In this document: piece by piece, positions 33,719 to 44,034 of the stretch
How the letters are laid out: every line of letters starts with the position of its first letter
How positions within the stretch are numbered: the stretch's first letter is position 1
Made by a program: the position numbers and the translations under genes
NCBI RefSeq assembly: GCF_030547545.1
Contig: NZ_JAUOQE010000002.1
Location: forward strand, 62,001-126,000
DNA length: 64,000 nucleotides
DNA from: Amphritea sp. 1_MG-2023
Lineage (GTDB): Bacteria > Pseudomonadota > Gammaproteobacteria > Pseudomonadales > Balneatricaceae
Reading direction: 5' to 3'
Notes under the pieces: generated by a model
The model's input: only the letters and a program-made list of their open reading frames with translations
The model's database searches: none
Told to the model about the DNA's origin: nothing

Positions 33719-35605
33719 ATGGGATATAACGAAGAATATCTGGCCGCGCAACAGAATCCAGAAGCCTACTGGGCTGAACAAGCAAAGCGTATTCAATGGT
33801 TTAAAGCGCCGGAAACGATTCTGAGCAAAACCGAAAATGGCACCTTTAGTTGGTATGCCGATGGCGAAATGAATAGCTGCTATCTCGCACTGGATCAACA
33901 CCTCGAAACGCGAGGTGATCAGGTTGCCCTGTATTACGATTCACCCGCCAGCAACAGTAAACAACAGATTACCTATAAACAGTTGCATGCCAAAGTGGCT
34001 CGCTTCGCGGGCGGCTTAAAACGGCTGGGCGTTGGCAAAGGGGATACGGTGGTTATCTATATGCCAATGATTCCCGAGGCGGCGGTGGCCATGTTGGCAT
34101 GTGCCCGCTTAGGCGCGATTCATTCGGTTGTTTTTGGGGGCTTCGCGCCTAACGAGATGGCGATTCGTATCGATGATGCTCAGCCGAAGGTGATTTTGAC
34201 CGCTTCCTGCGGCATCGAATTTGATAAGACCATTGCTTATAAGCCGCTGGTCGATAAAGCGATTGATCTAGCAACCCATAAGCCAGAGCATACGATTGTC
34301 TGTCAACGGCCGATGCTACTCGCCGAGATGAATTCGGCGCGAGATCTGGATTGGTATGACTGTCAGCATGGCGTAGAGCCTGCCGATTGTGTGCCCGTAA
34401 AAGGCAGTGATCCGCTGTACATTCTTTATACCTCAGGCACCACGGGGGCACCCAAGGGTATTGTGCGTGATAACGGCGGCCATGCGGTTGCGTTGAATTA
34501 CGCGCTGCATAATGTCTATGGCATGAATCCCGGTGATGTGTGGTGGGGTGCATCCGATATTGGTTGGGTGGTGGGCCACTCCTTTATTGTCTATGGCCCG
34601 CTAATGGGCGGTTGCAGTGCGATCTTCTTTGAAGGTAAACCGATTAAAACCCCCGATGCGGGTACCTTCTGGCGTGTGATCGATGAATATAAGGTTAACT
34701 CGATGTTCTGCGCGCCCACCGCGTTTAGGGCGATTCGTAAAGAAGATCCTGAAGGATCGTTGGCCCAGAAGTATGATCTATCCAGCCTGAACTGGGTGTT
34801 CGTTGCCGGTGAAAAACTCGATTCGTCCACCTACCAATGGCTCGATACCTTGTTGCAAGTACCGGTGATCGATCACTGGTGGCAAACAGAAACGGGTTGG
34901 CCGATGACCTCGCCGATGATGGGGTGGGAGAATCCCTCAGAGGCGCGTTTAGGGTCCACCAATAAAGCAATTCCTGGTTATGATATCCGCGTGGTCGATG
35001 GTGAAGGACAGCCGGTTGAAGCCAATGAAACCGGGAATATTGTCGTTACGCTGCCAATGCCGCCGGGTGTGGCTTGGGATATCTGGAATCAACCGCAGCG
35101 GTTTACCGATTCCTACCTCACTGCTTTCCCCGGCTATTATCACACCGGTGATGGTGGCTTTATCGATGATGATGGCTATGTCTACATTACTGGGCGTACC
35201 GATGATGTGATCAATGTCTCGGGCCATCGTCTGTCAACGGGGGAGATGGAAGAGGTAGTGTCTTCCCATCCTGCCGTCGCCGAATGTGCGGTGATCGGCG
35301 CTAACGATGCACTCAAAGGGCAAGTACCGGTAGGACTGATTGTGCTAAAAGCGGGCGAAGAGGTCGATGAATCCCAGCTAGAGGCTGAACTGGTGCAGCT
35401 AGTGCGTGATCAGGTTGGCGCATTGGCTTGTTTCCGTCGAGCCATCATCGTGCAGCGCTTACCGAAGACTCGCTCCGGTAAAATTTTACGGGCTATCTTA
35501 CGTAAAATTGCCGCCAACGATGAGTATAAAATGCCATCGACAATCGATGATGAAAGCATTCTGGGTGAGATAGCAGACCTGATGGATCAGGCAGGCATGC
35601 GTTAA
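33719..35605 (+). CDS. prpE: Propionyl-CoA synthetase (PrpE/ACSS3-like)
   Basis: The 628-residue acyl-CoA synthetase matches PrpE in length and N-terminus. It contains the AMP-binding loop YTSGTTGAPKG (from about residue 237), the WWQTETGWP motif, TGRTDDVINVSGHRLSTGE and the acetyl-regulated Lys588 in KTRSGKILR. It activates propionate, or short branched acids, to the CoA ester with ATP. In this cluster it could recover free propionate or feed isobutyrate into the pathway as isobutyryl-CoA; the latter is inferred. Confidence 0.88.
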   Translation: MGYNEEYLAAQQNPEAYWAEQAKRIQWFKAPETILSKTENGTFSWYADGEMNSCYLALDQHLETRGDQVALYYDSPASNSKQQITYKQLHAKVARFAGGLKRLGVGKGDTVVIYMPMIPEAAVAMLACARLGAIHSVVFGGFAPNEMAIRIDDAQPKVILTASCGIEFDKTIAYKPLVDKAIDLATHKPEHTIVCQRPMLLAEMNSARDLDWYDCQHGVEPADCVPVKGSDPLYILYTSGTTGAPKGIVRDNGGHAVALNYALHNVYGMNPGDVWWGASDIGWVVGHSFIVYGPLMGGCSAIFFEGKPIKTPDAGTFWRVIDEYKVNSMFCAPTAFRAIRKEDPEGSLAQKYDLSSLNWVFVAGEKLDSSTYQWLDTLLQVPVIDHWWQTETGWPMTSPMMGWENPSEARLGSTNKAIPGYDIRVVDGEGQPVEANETGNIVVTLPMPPGVAWDIWNQPQRFTDSYLTAFPGYYHTGDGGFIDDDGYVYITGRTDDVINVSGHRLSTGEMEEVVSSHPAVAECAVIGANDALKGQVPVGLIVLKAGEEVDESQLEAELVQLVRDQVGALACFRRAIIVQRLPKTRSGKILRAILRKIAANDEYKMPSTIDDESILGEIADLMDQAGMR

Positions 35606-35766
35606 AGCCCTGAGCTTCGCTTGATAAGCCTCTCCCCCGATAGGGTGGTTGTGTCATCGGGCTTGAAAGATAGAATGAGGAGTAACTTAAGCTTCTGTTT
35701 TTATTAGAAATATGAGTTAAGCGTGATCCATTTTAGATATAAATATAAGTAAAAGGCGAAAGACAG

Positions 35767-36516
35767 ATGAAAGTGCTAGTAACTGTCAAACGGGTTATCG
35801 ATTACAACGTTAAAGTGCGCGTGAAATCTGATAACAGTGATGTTGATCTGAATAATGTAAAGATGGCGATGAATCCCTTCTGTGAAATTGCCGTAGAAGA
35901 GGCCGTGCGTTTGAAAGAAGCCGGCGTTGCGTCTGAAATCGTGGTGGTTTCTTTAGGCCCGCAAGCGGCACAAGAGCAGATTCGGACGGCCTTAGCCTTG
36001 GGAGCCGATCGGGGAGTCTTGATTCAATCCGATGATAATCTTGAATCCTTAACGGTGGCCAAGTTACTGACCAAAGTGGTTGAAGAAGAGCAGCCTGGGC
36101 TGGTTATTTTGGGTAAGCAGGCAATTGATTCTGATAATAATCAGACTGGTCAGATGTTGGCAGCATTGACGGGTATGCCTCAAGGCACCTTTGCCTCAGA
36201 GGTTAAAGTGGCGGACGATAAGCTTCAGGTGACGCGTGAAGTCGATGGTGGCTTGCAAACAGTAGAACTGCAGATGCCGGCTATTGTGACGACCGACCTG
36301 CGCCTCAATGAACCGCGCTATGCATCATTGCCGAATATCATGAAGGCGAAGCGTAAACCGCTAGAGACTAAAACGCCAGAGGCGTTGGGTGTTGAGGTGA
36401 AAGCTCATACACAGCTATTAAAAGTCGCTCCGCCAGCTGAACGTCAAGCGGGTATTAAGGTGACCTCGGTTGATGAGTTAGTGGATAAATTGAAGCATGA
36501 AGCGAAGGTGATCTGA
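35767..36516 (+). CDS. etfB: Electron transfer flavoprotein beta subunit
   Basis: The 249-residue subunit starts [20 protein letters not shown] and has the EtfB signature around [20 protein letters not shown] and the [17 protein letters not shown] and [20 protein letters not shown] segments. With EtfA it binds FAD and AMP and takes electrons from acyl-CoA dehydrogenases to the quinone pool. Its stop overlaps the etfA start by one base, giving coupled translation. The neighbouring acyl-CoA dehydrogenase is a likely donor. Confidence 0.95.
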   Translation: MKVLVTVKRVIDYNVKVRVKSDNSDVDLNNVKMAMNPFCEIAVEEAVRLKEAGVASEIVVVSLGPQAAQEQIRTALALGADRGVLIQSDDNLESLTVAKLLTKVVEEEQPGLVILGKQAIDSDNNQTGQMLAALTGMPQGTFASEVKVADDKLQVTREVDGGLQTVELQMPAIVTTDLRLNEPRYASLPNIMKAKRKPLETKTPEALGVEVKAHTQLLKVAPPAERQAGIKVTSVDELVDKLKHEAKVI

Positions 36517-37445
36517 TGGCTATTTTGATTATTGCAGAACACGATAACCAATCTTTAAAAGGCGCAACGTTAAATGCGGTGACGGCGGCGTCGCAAATTT
36601 CCGCAGATATCCATGTGTTAGTTGCCGGAGGACAATGTCAGGCGGTTGCCGATGCTGCCGTCAAAGTGACAGGCGTTAGCAAAGTTTTACTGGCCGATAA
36701 TCCAGCTTATGAACATCAATTGGCTGAAAATATGAGCTTATTGGTGGCAGAACTCGGCGCGAATTACTCACATGTAATTGCGCCTGCGACAACGGCCGGT
36801 AAAAACCTCCTACCACGGGTCGCCGCGTTGTTGGATGTGGTTCAGTTATCTGATGTCATCGCGGTTGAGAGTGAGGATACCTTTGCACGACCCATTTATG
36901 CGGGTAACGCCATTGCAACGGTTAAATCCCTCGATGCGATTAAAGTAATGACTATACGCACAACCGGCTTTGATGCCGCGGCGGCTGAAGGTGGCAGCGC
37001 GGAGATTGAAACTATTGGAGCGCTTCATGATGCGGGTATTTCACGCTTTATTGGTGCAACCATGGCTAAAAGTGATCGTCCAGAACTTACTGCGGCAGAG
37101 GTGATTGTGTCCGGTGGTCGAGGTATGGGTAATGGTGAAAACTTTGCCTTGCTGGATTCGTTGGCGGATAAGCTGGGAGCGGCTGTCGGTGCATCCCGAG
37201 CTGCCGTTGATGCCGGTTTTGTACCGAATGATATGCAGGTTGGTCAGACTGGTAAAATTGTCGCTCCGGATCTGTATATCGCCGTGGGTATCTCCGGCGC
37301 GATTCAGCATTTAGCGGGGATGAAAGACTCTAAAGTGATTGTTGCTATCAACAAGGACGAAGAAGCGCCCATTTTCTCTGTGGCCGATTATGGCTGGGTG
37401 GCGGATCTGTTTGAGGCGGTGCCCGCACTCGATGCAAAGCTTTAA
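36516..37445 (+). CDS. etfA: Electron transfer flavoprotein alpha subunit
   Basis: The 309-residue protein has the N-terminal ETF domain ([20 protein letters not shown]) and the C-terminal FAD domain with [40 protein letters not shown] and [20 protein letters not shown]. It pairs with EtfB. No ETF:ubiquinone oxidoreductase gene is in the window and must lie elsewhere. A strong terminator follows at 37518, closing the catabolic cluster. Confidence 0.95.
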   Translation: MAILIIAEHDNQSLKGATLNAVTAASQISADIHVLVAGGQCQAVADAAVKVTGVSKVLLADNPAYEHQLAENMSLLVAELGANYSHVIAPATTAGKNLLPRVAALLDVVQLSDVIAVESEDTFARPIYAGNAIATVKSLDAIKVMTIRTTGFDAAAAEGGSAEIETIGALHDAGISRFIGATMAKSDRPELTAAEVIVSGGRGMGNGENFALLDSLADKLGAAVGASRAAVDAGFVPNDMQVGQTGKIVAPDLYIAVGISGAIQHLAGMKDSKVIVAINKDEEAPIFSVADYGWVADLFEAVPALDAKL

Positions 37446-37517
37446 GCGTTAAGTTAACCTCAGGAACAAGGCGGATGTGATCTTTTTCAGGGAGTCATCG
37501 CCGCTTATAACCGCCTA

Positions 37518-37553
37518 AAAGCTCGCTTTATTCAGTTAAAGTGGGCTTTTTTT
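37518..37553 (+). terminator. Terminator after etfA
   Basis: AAAGCTCGCTTTA pairs with TAAAGTGGGCTTT, with two G-U pairs, and is followed by a T tract. Confidence 0.8.
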
Positions 37554-37710
37554 ATGTGCTATACGTCTGCTTTACCTGTATTGTCGGGTTAAAATCAGTT
37601 ATCTTTATCGGCTGTTTCAGCTGCCGATTCAAACAGCGATTTAAAATCATCTCGGTACGGATAGCTTAACCACATCCGACAGAGAGAATGACAAGTAAAG
37701 TGGATCCATA

Positions 37711-38904
37711 ATGATTATCAAACCGAAGATTCGTGGCTTTATCTGTACCACAACTCACCCCGTTGGATGTGAACGTAATATTCAGGAACAAATCGATTAT
37801 ACTCAGGCGCAGGGGGCAATAGAAAATGGCCCTAAACGTGTTTTGGTAATAGGTTCTTCCAGTGGTTACGGTATGTCGTCACGTATCTCTGCTGCATTTG
37901 GATGTGGTGCCGCGACAATTGGCGTGTTTTTTGAAAAACCTGCGACGGAAAGAAAGACCGGCACGGCGGGTTGGTATAACGCGGCGGCATTTGATAAAAA
38001 AGCGCATGAAGCCGGTTTGTATGCTAAAAGCTTAAACGGCGATGCTTTTTCGAATGAAGCGAAGCAAAAAACAATCGATTTGATTAAAGCCGATTTGGGT
38101 CAAATAGATCTAGTGGTTTATTCATTGGCTTCGCCCGTGCGTAAACTGCCGGATACCGGCGAAGTGGTGCGTTCATGTTTGAAGCCCATTGGCGAAAGTT
38201 ATCGTTCGACGGCAATCGATACTAATAAAGATACTATTATCGAAGCCGAAGTCGAGCCAGCAACCGAACAAGAGATTGCCGATACTGTTACCGTGATGGG
38301 CGGTCAGGATTGGGAGTTGTGGATCAATATGCTGGATGAGGCTGGGGTGCTGGCCGATGGTTGCAAGTCAGTTGCCTATAGCTATATTGGTACCGAGATT
38401 ACCTGGCCAATCTATTGGGATGGTGCGCTGGGACAGGCAAAAAAAGATGTCGATCGTGCGGCGGCAGAGTTAAACACTAAATTAGCCGCAACGGCTGGTA
38501 GCGCCAATGTGGCGGTTTTGAAATCCGTGGTGACGCAGGCGAGTTCTGCTATTCCGGTAATGCCACTGTATCTCTCGATGGTGTTCAAAATCATGCGGGC
38601 TGAGGGCGTTCATGAAGGTTGCATGGAGCAGGTGTTCCGTTTATTCAGCACCGGTATTGCGGGTCAAACGGGTCAGGTCGATGACAAAAACCGCTTGCGC
38701 ATGGATGACTGGGAGCTGCGCGATGATATTCAACAGAAATGTAGCGAACTCTGGCCGCAGGTAACCAGCGATAACCTCTTTGAGTTGACCGATTATCAAC
38801 TTTATAAGGATGAGTTTTTGAAACTGTTTGGCTTCGGTTTGGCGGATATCGATTATGATGCCGATGTGAGCCCATTAGTCGAGTTTGATGTGATTGACAT
38901 TTGA
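37711..38904 (+). CDS. fabV: Enoyl-[acyl-carrier-protein] reductase FabV
   Basis: The 397-residue protein matches Fab[21 protein letters not shown] at the N-terminus, the cofactor loop [16 protein letters not shown], and the Tyr-x8-Lys catalytic pair (Tyr235, [10 protein letters not shown]). FabV performs the last reduction of fatty-acid elongation and is insensitive to triclosan, unlike FabI. It is monocistronic, with a terminator behind it and the etf terminator upstream. Confidence 0.96.
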   Translation: MIIKPKIRGFICTTTHPVGCERNIQEQIDYTQAQGAIENGPKRVLVIGSSSGYGMSSRISAAFGCGAATIGVFFEKPATERKTGTAGWYNAAAFDKKAHEAGLYAKSLNGDAFSNEAKQKTIDLIKADLGQIDLVVYSLASPVRKLPDTGEVVRSCLKPIGESYRSTAIDTNKDTIIEAEVEPATEQEIADTVTVMGGQDWELWINMLDEAGVLADGCKSVAYSYIGTEITWPIYWDGALGQAKKDVDRAAAELNTKLAATAGSANVAVLKSVVTQASSAIPVMPLYLSMVFKIMRAEGVHEGCMEQVFRLFSTGIAGQTGQVDDKNRLRMDDWELRDDIQQKCSELWPQVTSDNLFELTDYQLYKDEFLKLFGFGLADIDYDADVSPLVEFDVIDI

Positions 38905-38921
38905 TGCATTACGTCAGTATG

Positions 38922-38945
38922 AAAGCGGCTTATGCCGCTTTTTTT
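38922..38945 (+). terminator. Terminator of fabV
   Basis: AAAGCGGC-ttat-GCCGCTTT forms a perfect 8-base stem followed by a T tract. Confidence 0.88.
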
Positions 38946-39078
38946 ATGTCAGTTTGATCTATCTGTTTTGTCGCTTCGTGGCCTGCTTTATAGGGCCTCG
39001 AAATGGTGAGTCTATGATTGAAAACTGTGCCGATTGTGTATGTAATATGCCTAACCACTTATAAAAGAGACTCGTTAA

Positions 39079-40746
39079 ATGGCTTTATCAATCAGTAAGC
39101 GTCTTACCATCATGAGTACTGTTCCTGTTGTTGTATTGGCGCTCGTTTTGTTTGTGCTCACGTTCATTGAAAGTGATCATTTAAGACAGGAGCAGCTTAA
39201 GCTTACCGAAGCTAAGTTTATGGACATCAAGCGTGAAGAGCTTAAGTATATGGATCAGATCGCCTATGGCGCTATTAAGCATCTTTATGAAACCGGCGGC
39301 TCGCTCGCAGAAGCCTTGCCTATCCTGAAGAATCTTCAATATGGCGATAATGGCTATTTCTTTGGCTATACCGGCAAGGGAGAGCGGGTATTTACAGGCA
39401 ATAGTGATAAGGGTATAGGCAAGAGTTATTGGGATTTGCAAGATTCAAACGGTGTTTATATCGTGCGTGAACTGCTTAAAGTGGCTAAGCAGGGCGGCGG
39501 TGTTGTCAATTACCATTATCCGAAGTTGAATCAACAAATACCGGAAGCAAAGCTGTCTTATGCGCTTTACCTTGATCGTTGGGATTTGATGCTCGGTTCT
39601 GGGTTTTATCTCGATGATGTGCATTCGGTACACGCTGAGATGGATCAGGCTTCTAGCGCTAGTCTAAACGATCTAATGACCTATTTCGGAATCGCGAGCC
39701 TGGTGCTATTGCTGTTGGTTGTTATCTTTAGTTCGCTGGTTAAACGTTCCATTATGTTGCCGTTACAGAGTATCTCCGTGTCGATGAAAGAGTTGGTCTC
39801 AGGTGAAGCGGATCTGAGTGCTCGATTACATGTTGATGGCAATCATGAATTAGCCGAACTAGCGCATAACTTTAATCACTTTGTTGAAACGCTAGAAAAA
39901 ATGATTAGTGATGTTATCAGCCTGTCTAACAGTGTGACTCAACGCGCGAGTTTTATCAGCGATAGAATCCATGCGGTCAGTGAACAGCAAGAAAAGCTGC
40001 AGATACAGATAGAACACTCGGCATCGGCAATGTCTGAGATGTCGGCAACGGCTGCCGATATTGCGCATAACACCGCTGAAACAGCGACCTCAACCAACGA
40101 ATCCCGTGACAATGTGGGACGTGCGGGGGAAAGTGTTACCGAGTTGACGACATCGGTCAAAGTGTTGGCCGAAGATGTCTCTGGCTCGAATAAAGCGATT
40201 TCGACTTTAGAGCATAATGTGCAGGATATTATTTCGGTGGTCAGTGTGATTCAGGAAATTGCCGAGCAGACTAATCTATTGGCCTTGAATGCGGCTATCG
40301 AAGCGGCTCGTGCCGGCGAGCAGGGGCGTGGATTTGCCGTAGTGGCCGATGAAGTGCGTACCTTGGCAACCCGCACGCAAACGAGCACCTTGCAAGTACA
40401 TGAAAGTATTGAGCAGCTGAAAAAGGCCTCGGGCGAGGCGGTGAGAAGTATGCAACATAGTTTTCAGCAAACCGATCTGGCAGTGCAGCAGTCAGAGCAA
40501 GGCATGTCAGAGCTGAATAAAGTGGTTGAACATATGAATCAGATTCAGGATATGTCGGTGGTGATTGCCACGGCGGCAGAAGAGCAGAGTCAGGTATGTG
40601 AAAATCTGAATCAAACGGTAACTGAGATCGCCGGTTACTCGGAGAATTCTTCGACGATGGCCAATGAAAATAAAATAGCGGTCAAGCAGCTTGCTGAGGA
40701 TGCCGACAAGCTGCAAGCATTGGTGGCGCGCTTTAAATTATCTTGA
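39079..40746 (+). CDS. Methyl-accepting chemotaxis protein with single-Cache sensor
   Basis: The 555-residue receptor has a first membrane helix (about 10-30), a periplasmic sCache_2-type domain (about 35-190; [37 protein letters not shown]), a second helix (about 202-223), a HAMP domain ([12 protein letters not shown]) and a signalling domain with the hairpin [20 protein letters not shown] near 393-430. It ends RFKLS without a CheR-docking pentapeptide. sCache_2 receptors often sense small organic acids, but the ligand is unknown. It is monocistronic. Confidence 0.93.
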   Translation: MALSISKRLTIMSTVPVVVLALVLFVLTFIESDHLRQEQLKLTEAKFMDIKREELKYMDQIAYGAIKHLYETGGSLAEALPILKNLQYGDNGYFFGYTGKGERVFTGNSDKGIGKSYWDLQDSNGVYIVRELLKVAKQGGGVVNYHYPKLNQQIPEAKLSYALYLDRWDLMLGSGFYLDDVHSVHAEMDQASSASLNDLMTYFGIASLVLLLLVVIFSSLVKRSIMLPLQSISVSMKELVSGEADLSARLHVDGNHELAELAHNFNHFVETLEKMISDVISLSNSVTQRASFISDRIHAVSEQQEKLQIQIEHSASAMSEMSATAADIAHNTAETATSTNESRDNVGRAGESVTELTTSVKVLAEDVSGSNKAISTLEHNVQDIISVVSVIQEIAEQTNLLALNAAIEAARAGEQGRGFAVVADEVRTLATRTQTSTLQVHESIEQLKKASGEAVRSMQHSFQQTDLAVQQSEQGMSELNKVVEHMNQIQDMSVVIATAAEEQSQVCENLNQTVTEIAGYSENSSTMANENKIAVKQLAEDADKLQALVARFKLS

Positions 40747-40766
40747 TGGTGTGTGACTTGGGTATA

Positions 40767-40786
40767 AAGAGGCCGTTGGCCTTTTT
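40767..40786 (+). terminator. Terminator of the chemoreceptor gene
   Basis: AAGAGGCC-gtt-GGCCTTTTT has a 5-base GC core stem and a T run, 20 bases after the stop. Confidence 0.65.
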
Positions 40787-41185
40787 ATAGCCCCTATGTT
40801 GATGGCGATGCTGCGCCTGTGAGGCTGCGTTATCGGGTGTTTCGCAAGCCAACGCATATCAATCTGTTTTACAATCCTCCTTACGTTCATACGCTTACTA
40901 CTTTAGGATGACAATAAGCCTAAGGGATGATGACATTTTACCGCGATGCACAAGATTTTTTCGTTGGAATGGGTATAATCAGCGGCACAGCATAAGTCTG
41001 AGATATTGTTGAATTGCTTTTTCGAGCGAGCATTAAGTGTATCTACTCAGACTACCAGGGATTGTTTCAGTTATATCAAGCGGTTATATCACTAGTTCTA
41101 TTGTTGTATGCGCTTGTTCGGCCAAAAGCTTCCTTTCTGAAAGGGTCTCTGCATCCATATTTCTATATAAAGTGGTGAAGTTTGT
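40787..41185. other. Intergenic region upstream of mqo
   Basis: No gene was seen. The 400 bases must contain the mqo promoter, but no box pair stood out enough to report. Confidence 0.35.
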
Positions 41186-42682
41186 ATGACCTCAAAATCT
41201 GTTGATGTACTGCTGGTTGGTGCAGGTGCAATGAGCACTACATTGGGGGTTCTGCTAAAACAGTTGGATCCCTCCCTAACAATCACCATGGTCGAACGTC
41301 TTGATCATGTGGCTGAAGAAAGTACCGATGCGATGAATAACGCGGGTACGGGTCACGCGGCCTATTGTGAACTCAATTATACCTCTCAGAATGATGATGG
41401 CAGTATCAATACCGACAAGGCTTTTGATATTAACGCCGCATTTGAACAAAGTTTGCAGTTTTGGTCTTATCTCGTCGAGCAACAGCATCTGCCTGAACCG
41501 CACAACTTTATCAATAATGTGCCGCATCAAAGCGTTGTGATGGGGGCCGAAAATGTCGCTTTTCTGCGTAAACGCTATGAAACGTTGAGTGCGACAGCGC
41601 AATTTGCAGAGATGGAGTTTTCCGAAGACCCTGATGTGTTGCGTCAGTGGATGCCACTGATTATGCAGAATCGCCAATCCGATGAGCCGATTGCGGCGAC
41701 TCGGGTAGCGCATGGTTCTGATGTGAACTTCGGTTCACTGGCCCGCAATATGGTTAGCTATCTGCAGCAGCAAGAGGGTTTCGATCTGTTGCTGAGTCAC
41801 TCGGTTGAAGGCATGTCGCAATATAGTGATGGCGATTGGCGAGTTGAGGTTAAGAACGGTCATACGGGCAAGACTGAAAGTATTCGTACTAAGTTCTTGT
41901 TTTTTGGTGCGGGTGGTGGCGCATTGCCACTGTTACAGATGTCGGGTATTCCAGAAGGCGACGGTTACGGCGGCTTTCCTGTGAGTGGTCAATGGTTGGT
42001 GTGTAAGAAACCTGAGATTGTTGAACAACACCTATCTAAGGTTTATGGTCAAGCACCCATTGGGGCACCACCGATGTCGGTGCCGCATTTAGATACCCGT
42101 GTTATTGATGGTAAGCGTGCACTGTTATTTGGGCCGTTTGCCGGCTTCACCACGAAGTTTTTGAAAAAAGGCTCTGCGCTGGATATGCCGTTGAGTATGC
42201 GACTCAACAACCTTAAACCGATTATGCAGGTCGGTATTAAGAATATGGATCTGACGCGTTACCTGATCAGCGAGGTGATGCAGTCTCACGCCGACCGAGT
42301 CGATTCATTGCGGCGCTTTTTCCCCGATGCCAAGGATGAAGATTGGGAACTGTCTTACGCGGGGCAGCGAGTACAGATCATTAAGAAAAATGAAAAGGGG
42401 CAGGGTAAGCTGGAATTTGGCACGGAGGTTATCTCCTCTGAAGACAAGCGTCTGGCAGCGTTGCTGGGTGCTTCTCCAGGGGCTTCAACGGCAACCCCAA
42501 CCATGATTGATGTGATTGAACGCTGTTTTCCCGAACGTATGGCGACGCCTGAGTGGCAGGCGAAGATGAAACAGATGGTACCGTCTTATGGTCAATCGTT
42601 GACCGATAATGGTGAGTTACTACGTAATATCCGACAGCGCACCTTATCCACGTTGAAGCTTTCTCAAGACTATCGAGCGTGA
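41186..42682 (+). CDS. mqo: Malate:quinone oxidoreductase
   Basis: The 498-residue FAD enzyme begins with the dinucleotide fold VDVLLVGAGAMSTTLGVLLK and shows Mqo segments NNAGTGHAAYCELNYT, HGSDVNFGSLARNMV, LLFGPFAGFTTKFLKKGS and GTEVISSEDKRLAALLGASP. It oxidises malate to oxaloacetate at the membrane, passing electrons to quinone, as an alternative to NAD-dependent malate dehydrogenase. It is monocistronic with a strong terminator downstream. Confidence 0.96.
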   Translation: MTSKSVDVLLVGAGAMSTTLGVLLKQLDPSLTITMVERLDHVAEESTDAMNNAGTGHAAYCELNYTSQNDDGSINTDKAFDINAAFEQSLQFWSYLVEQQHLPEPHNFINNVPHQSVVMGAENVAFLRKRYETLSATAQFAEMEFSEDPDVLRQWMPLIMQNRQSDEPIAATRVAHGSDVNFGSLARNMVSYLQQQEGFDLLLSHSVEGMSQYSDGDWRVEVKNGHTGKTESIRTKFLFFGAGGGALPLLQMSGIPEGDGYGGFPVSGQWLVCKKPEIVEQHLSKVYGQAPIGAPPMSVPHLDTRVIDGKRALLFGPFAGFTTKFLKKGSALDMPLSMRLNNLKPIMQVGIKNMDLTRYLISEVMQSHADRVDSLRRFFPDAKDEDWELSYAGQRVQIIKKNEKGQGKLEFGTEVISSEDKRLAALLGASPGASTATPTMIDVIERCFPERMATPEWQAKMKQMVPSYGQSLTDNGELLRNIRQRTLSTLKLSQDYRA

Positions 42683-42717
42683 TCGCAGTATGAGCGATTG
42701 ATTCGCCTCAGTATAGA

Positions 42718-42744
42718 AACCACTCTTCGGAGTGGTTTTTTTTT
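42718..42744 (+). terminator. Terminator of mqo
   Basis: AACCACTC-ttcg-GAGTGGTT is a stable UUCG tetraloop hairpin followed by eight T. Confidence 0.93.
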
Positions 42745-42842
42745 GCTTTTTTATGGGTATTAATCTATTTAAGTCTTTTATTTATTAGCATTCTCTAATA
42801 TAGTGTTTTCATCAAATGAGGAAACACTTCTGGAGAATGGAA

Positions 42843-43424
42843 ATGAGAAAAACACTGATTGCAGCCAGCCTATTGAGTTGCTTGATGGTGACACCATCAT
42901 TTGCCGCCGAAAAGCCTGTTAAAGCCTCAGCGCAAACCCAACTCGATCTCTATGCGACGGCCACTGAAGCATGGGATATTTTAAATCAAGATAGCCGCGC
43001 TATTTTGATCGATGTGCGTGATCCTATTGAGATTAAGTTTACCGGTTTTGCGACGCCAACACGTATTCATGTACCTTGGATGGTGGCTGATACGCAGCGC
43101 TGGAATGATAAGCAAGGCTGGGCGATGGTGAAGAACACAAACTTTGTTCAGCAGGTAACGGATAAGCTGACGCAGCTCAACGCGACCACCGATACACCGA
43201 TCATTATGATGTGTCGTTCAGGTTCAACACGCAGTGCGCCGGCGGTGGATGTCCTCGCTGAGCAAGGCTATACCAACGTCTGGACCGTGGTCGATGGGTT
43301 TGAGGGGGGCAAGTTGAAAGAGGGTGATTCTAAAGGTGTACGGGCACTTAACGGCTGGCGTAACTCGGGACTACCTTGGAGCTATAAGGTGGATCGTGCG
43401 GTTGCATGGCATCCGGCTAAGTAA
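42843..43424 (+). CDS. Periplasmic rhodanese-domain protein
   Basis: The product (about 193 residues) has a signal peptide (MRKTLIAASLLSCLMVTPSF, cleavage after AFAA-like FAA) and one rhodanese domain with the active-site loop Cys124-Arg-Ser-Gly-Ser-Thr-Arg and the preceding AILIDVRDPIEIKFTG. ATG 42843 (GGAG seven bases upstream) is preferred over 42816. It likely carries a persulfide in the periplasm. The next gene, 53 bases on, is an exported DsrE-like protein, so the two may form a periplasmic sulfur relay. Confidence 0.88.
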   Translation: MRKTLIAASLLSCLMVTPSFAAEKPVKASAQTQLDLYATATEAWDILNQDSRAILIDVRDPIEIKFTGFATPTRIHVPWMVADTQRWNDKQGWAMVKNTNFVQQVTDKLTQLNATTDTPIIMMCRSGSTRSAPAVDVLAEQGYTNVWTVVDGFEGGKLKEGDSKGVRALNGWRNSGLPWSYKVDRAVAWHPAK

Positions 43425-43477
43425 CGGCTTTACCTGAATATTCCCTACAACGATTTTTTACTATTGGAAGAAACCTA

Positions 43478-43918
43478 ATGAAAAAAGTAATGACAGCGAT
43501 GGCGATGACCACCGCACTGAGTGCTCCTGTTGTCGCGAATACTGCTGCGGCAACTGAGCTGGTTGATAAAGTTGTTATTACCCTAACCAGTGCGGAACAG
43601 CAAACCCGTGGTATGGCGATGGTGCTGGGCAATGCGATGCAGGCTAAAGGTGCGCAGGTGAGTGTACTTTTGTGTGATAGTGCTGGTGATATGGCGCTCA
43701 AAGAGCAGCAAAGTGCAGCGTTGAAGCCTAACGATGTGACGCCCGAGGAACTGATGAAAAAGCTCATGTTAGGTGGTGCGAAAGTAGAGGTGTGTGCCCT
43801 GTATCTGCCTAATAAAGGCGTCGCGGGTGATGCGTTGATTGACGGCGTAGGTATGGCGAAACCACCGGCGATGGCGGAGGCTCTAATGGATAGCGATGCG
43901 CGCGTGTTTAATTTCTAA
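43478..43918 (+). CDS. Exported DsrE/DsrF-like sulfur-relay protein
   Basis: The 146-residue product has a signal peptide (residues 1-21, MKKVMTAMAMTTALSAPVVA) and a DsrE-like alpha/beta domain (VVITLTSAEQQTRGMAMVLG, VSVLLCDSAGDMAL, KVEVCALYLPNKG). Cys66 and Cys106 are candidates for persulfide transfer. Cytosolic DsrE/TusD proteins relay sulfur; an exported copy behind a periplasmic rhodanese suggests the same chemistry outside the cytoplasm. AAGAAACC lies before the ATG. A terminator follows. Confidence 0.82.
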   Translation: MKKVMTAMAMTTALSAPVVANTAAATELVDKVVITLTSAEQQTRGMAMVLGNAMQAKGAQVSVLLCDSAGDMALKEQQSAALKPNDVTPEELMKKLMLGGAKVEVCALYLPNKGVAGDALIDGVGMAKPPAMAEALMDSDARVFNF

Positions 43919-43936
43919 GCGCAGGCTTGTGATACC

Positions 43937-43975
43937 AAAACGCATCGACGCTGTATAGCCGATGCGTTTTTTTAT
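43937..43975 (+). terminator. Terminator of the rhodanese-DsrE operon
   Basis: AAAACGCATCG and CGATGCGTTTT form an 11-base stem followed by T residues. Confidence 0.9.
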
Positions 43976-44034
43976 ATATCAGGACAATTATTCTGAACTA
44001 TCACCGATAGCGGTTAACGCTCTATAATGAGTGG

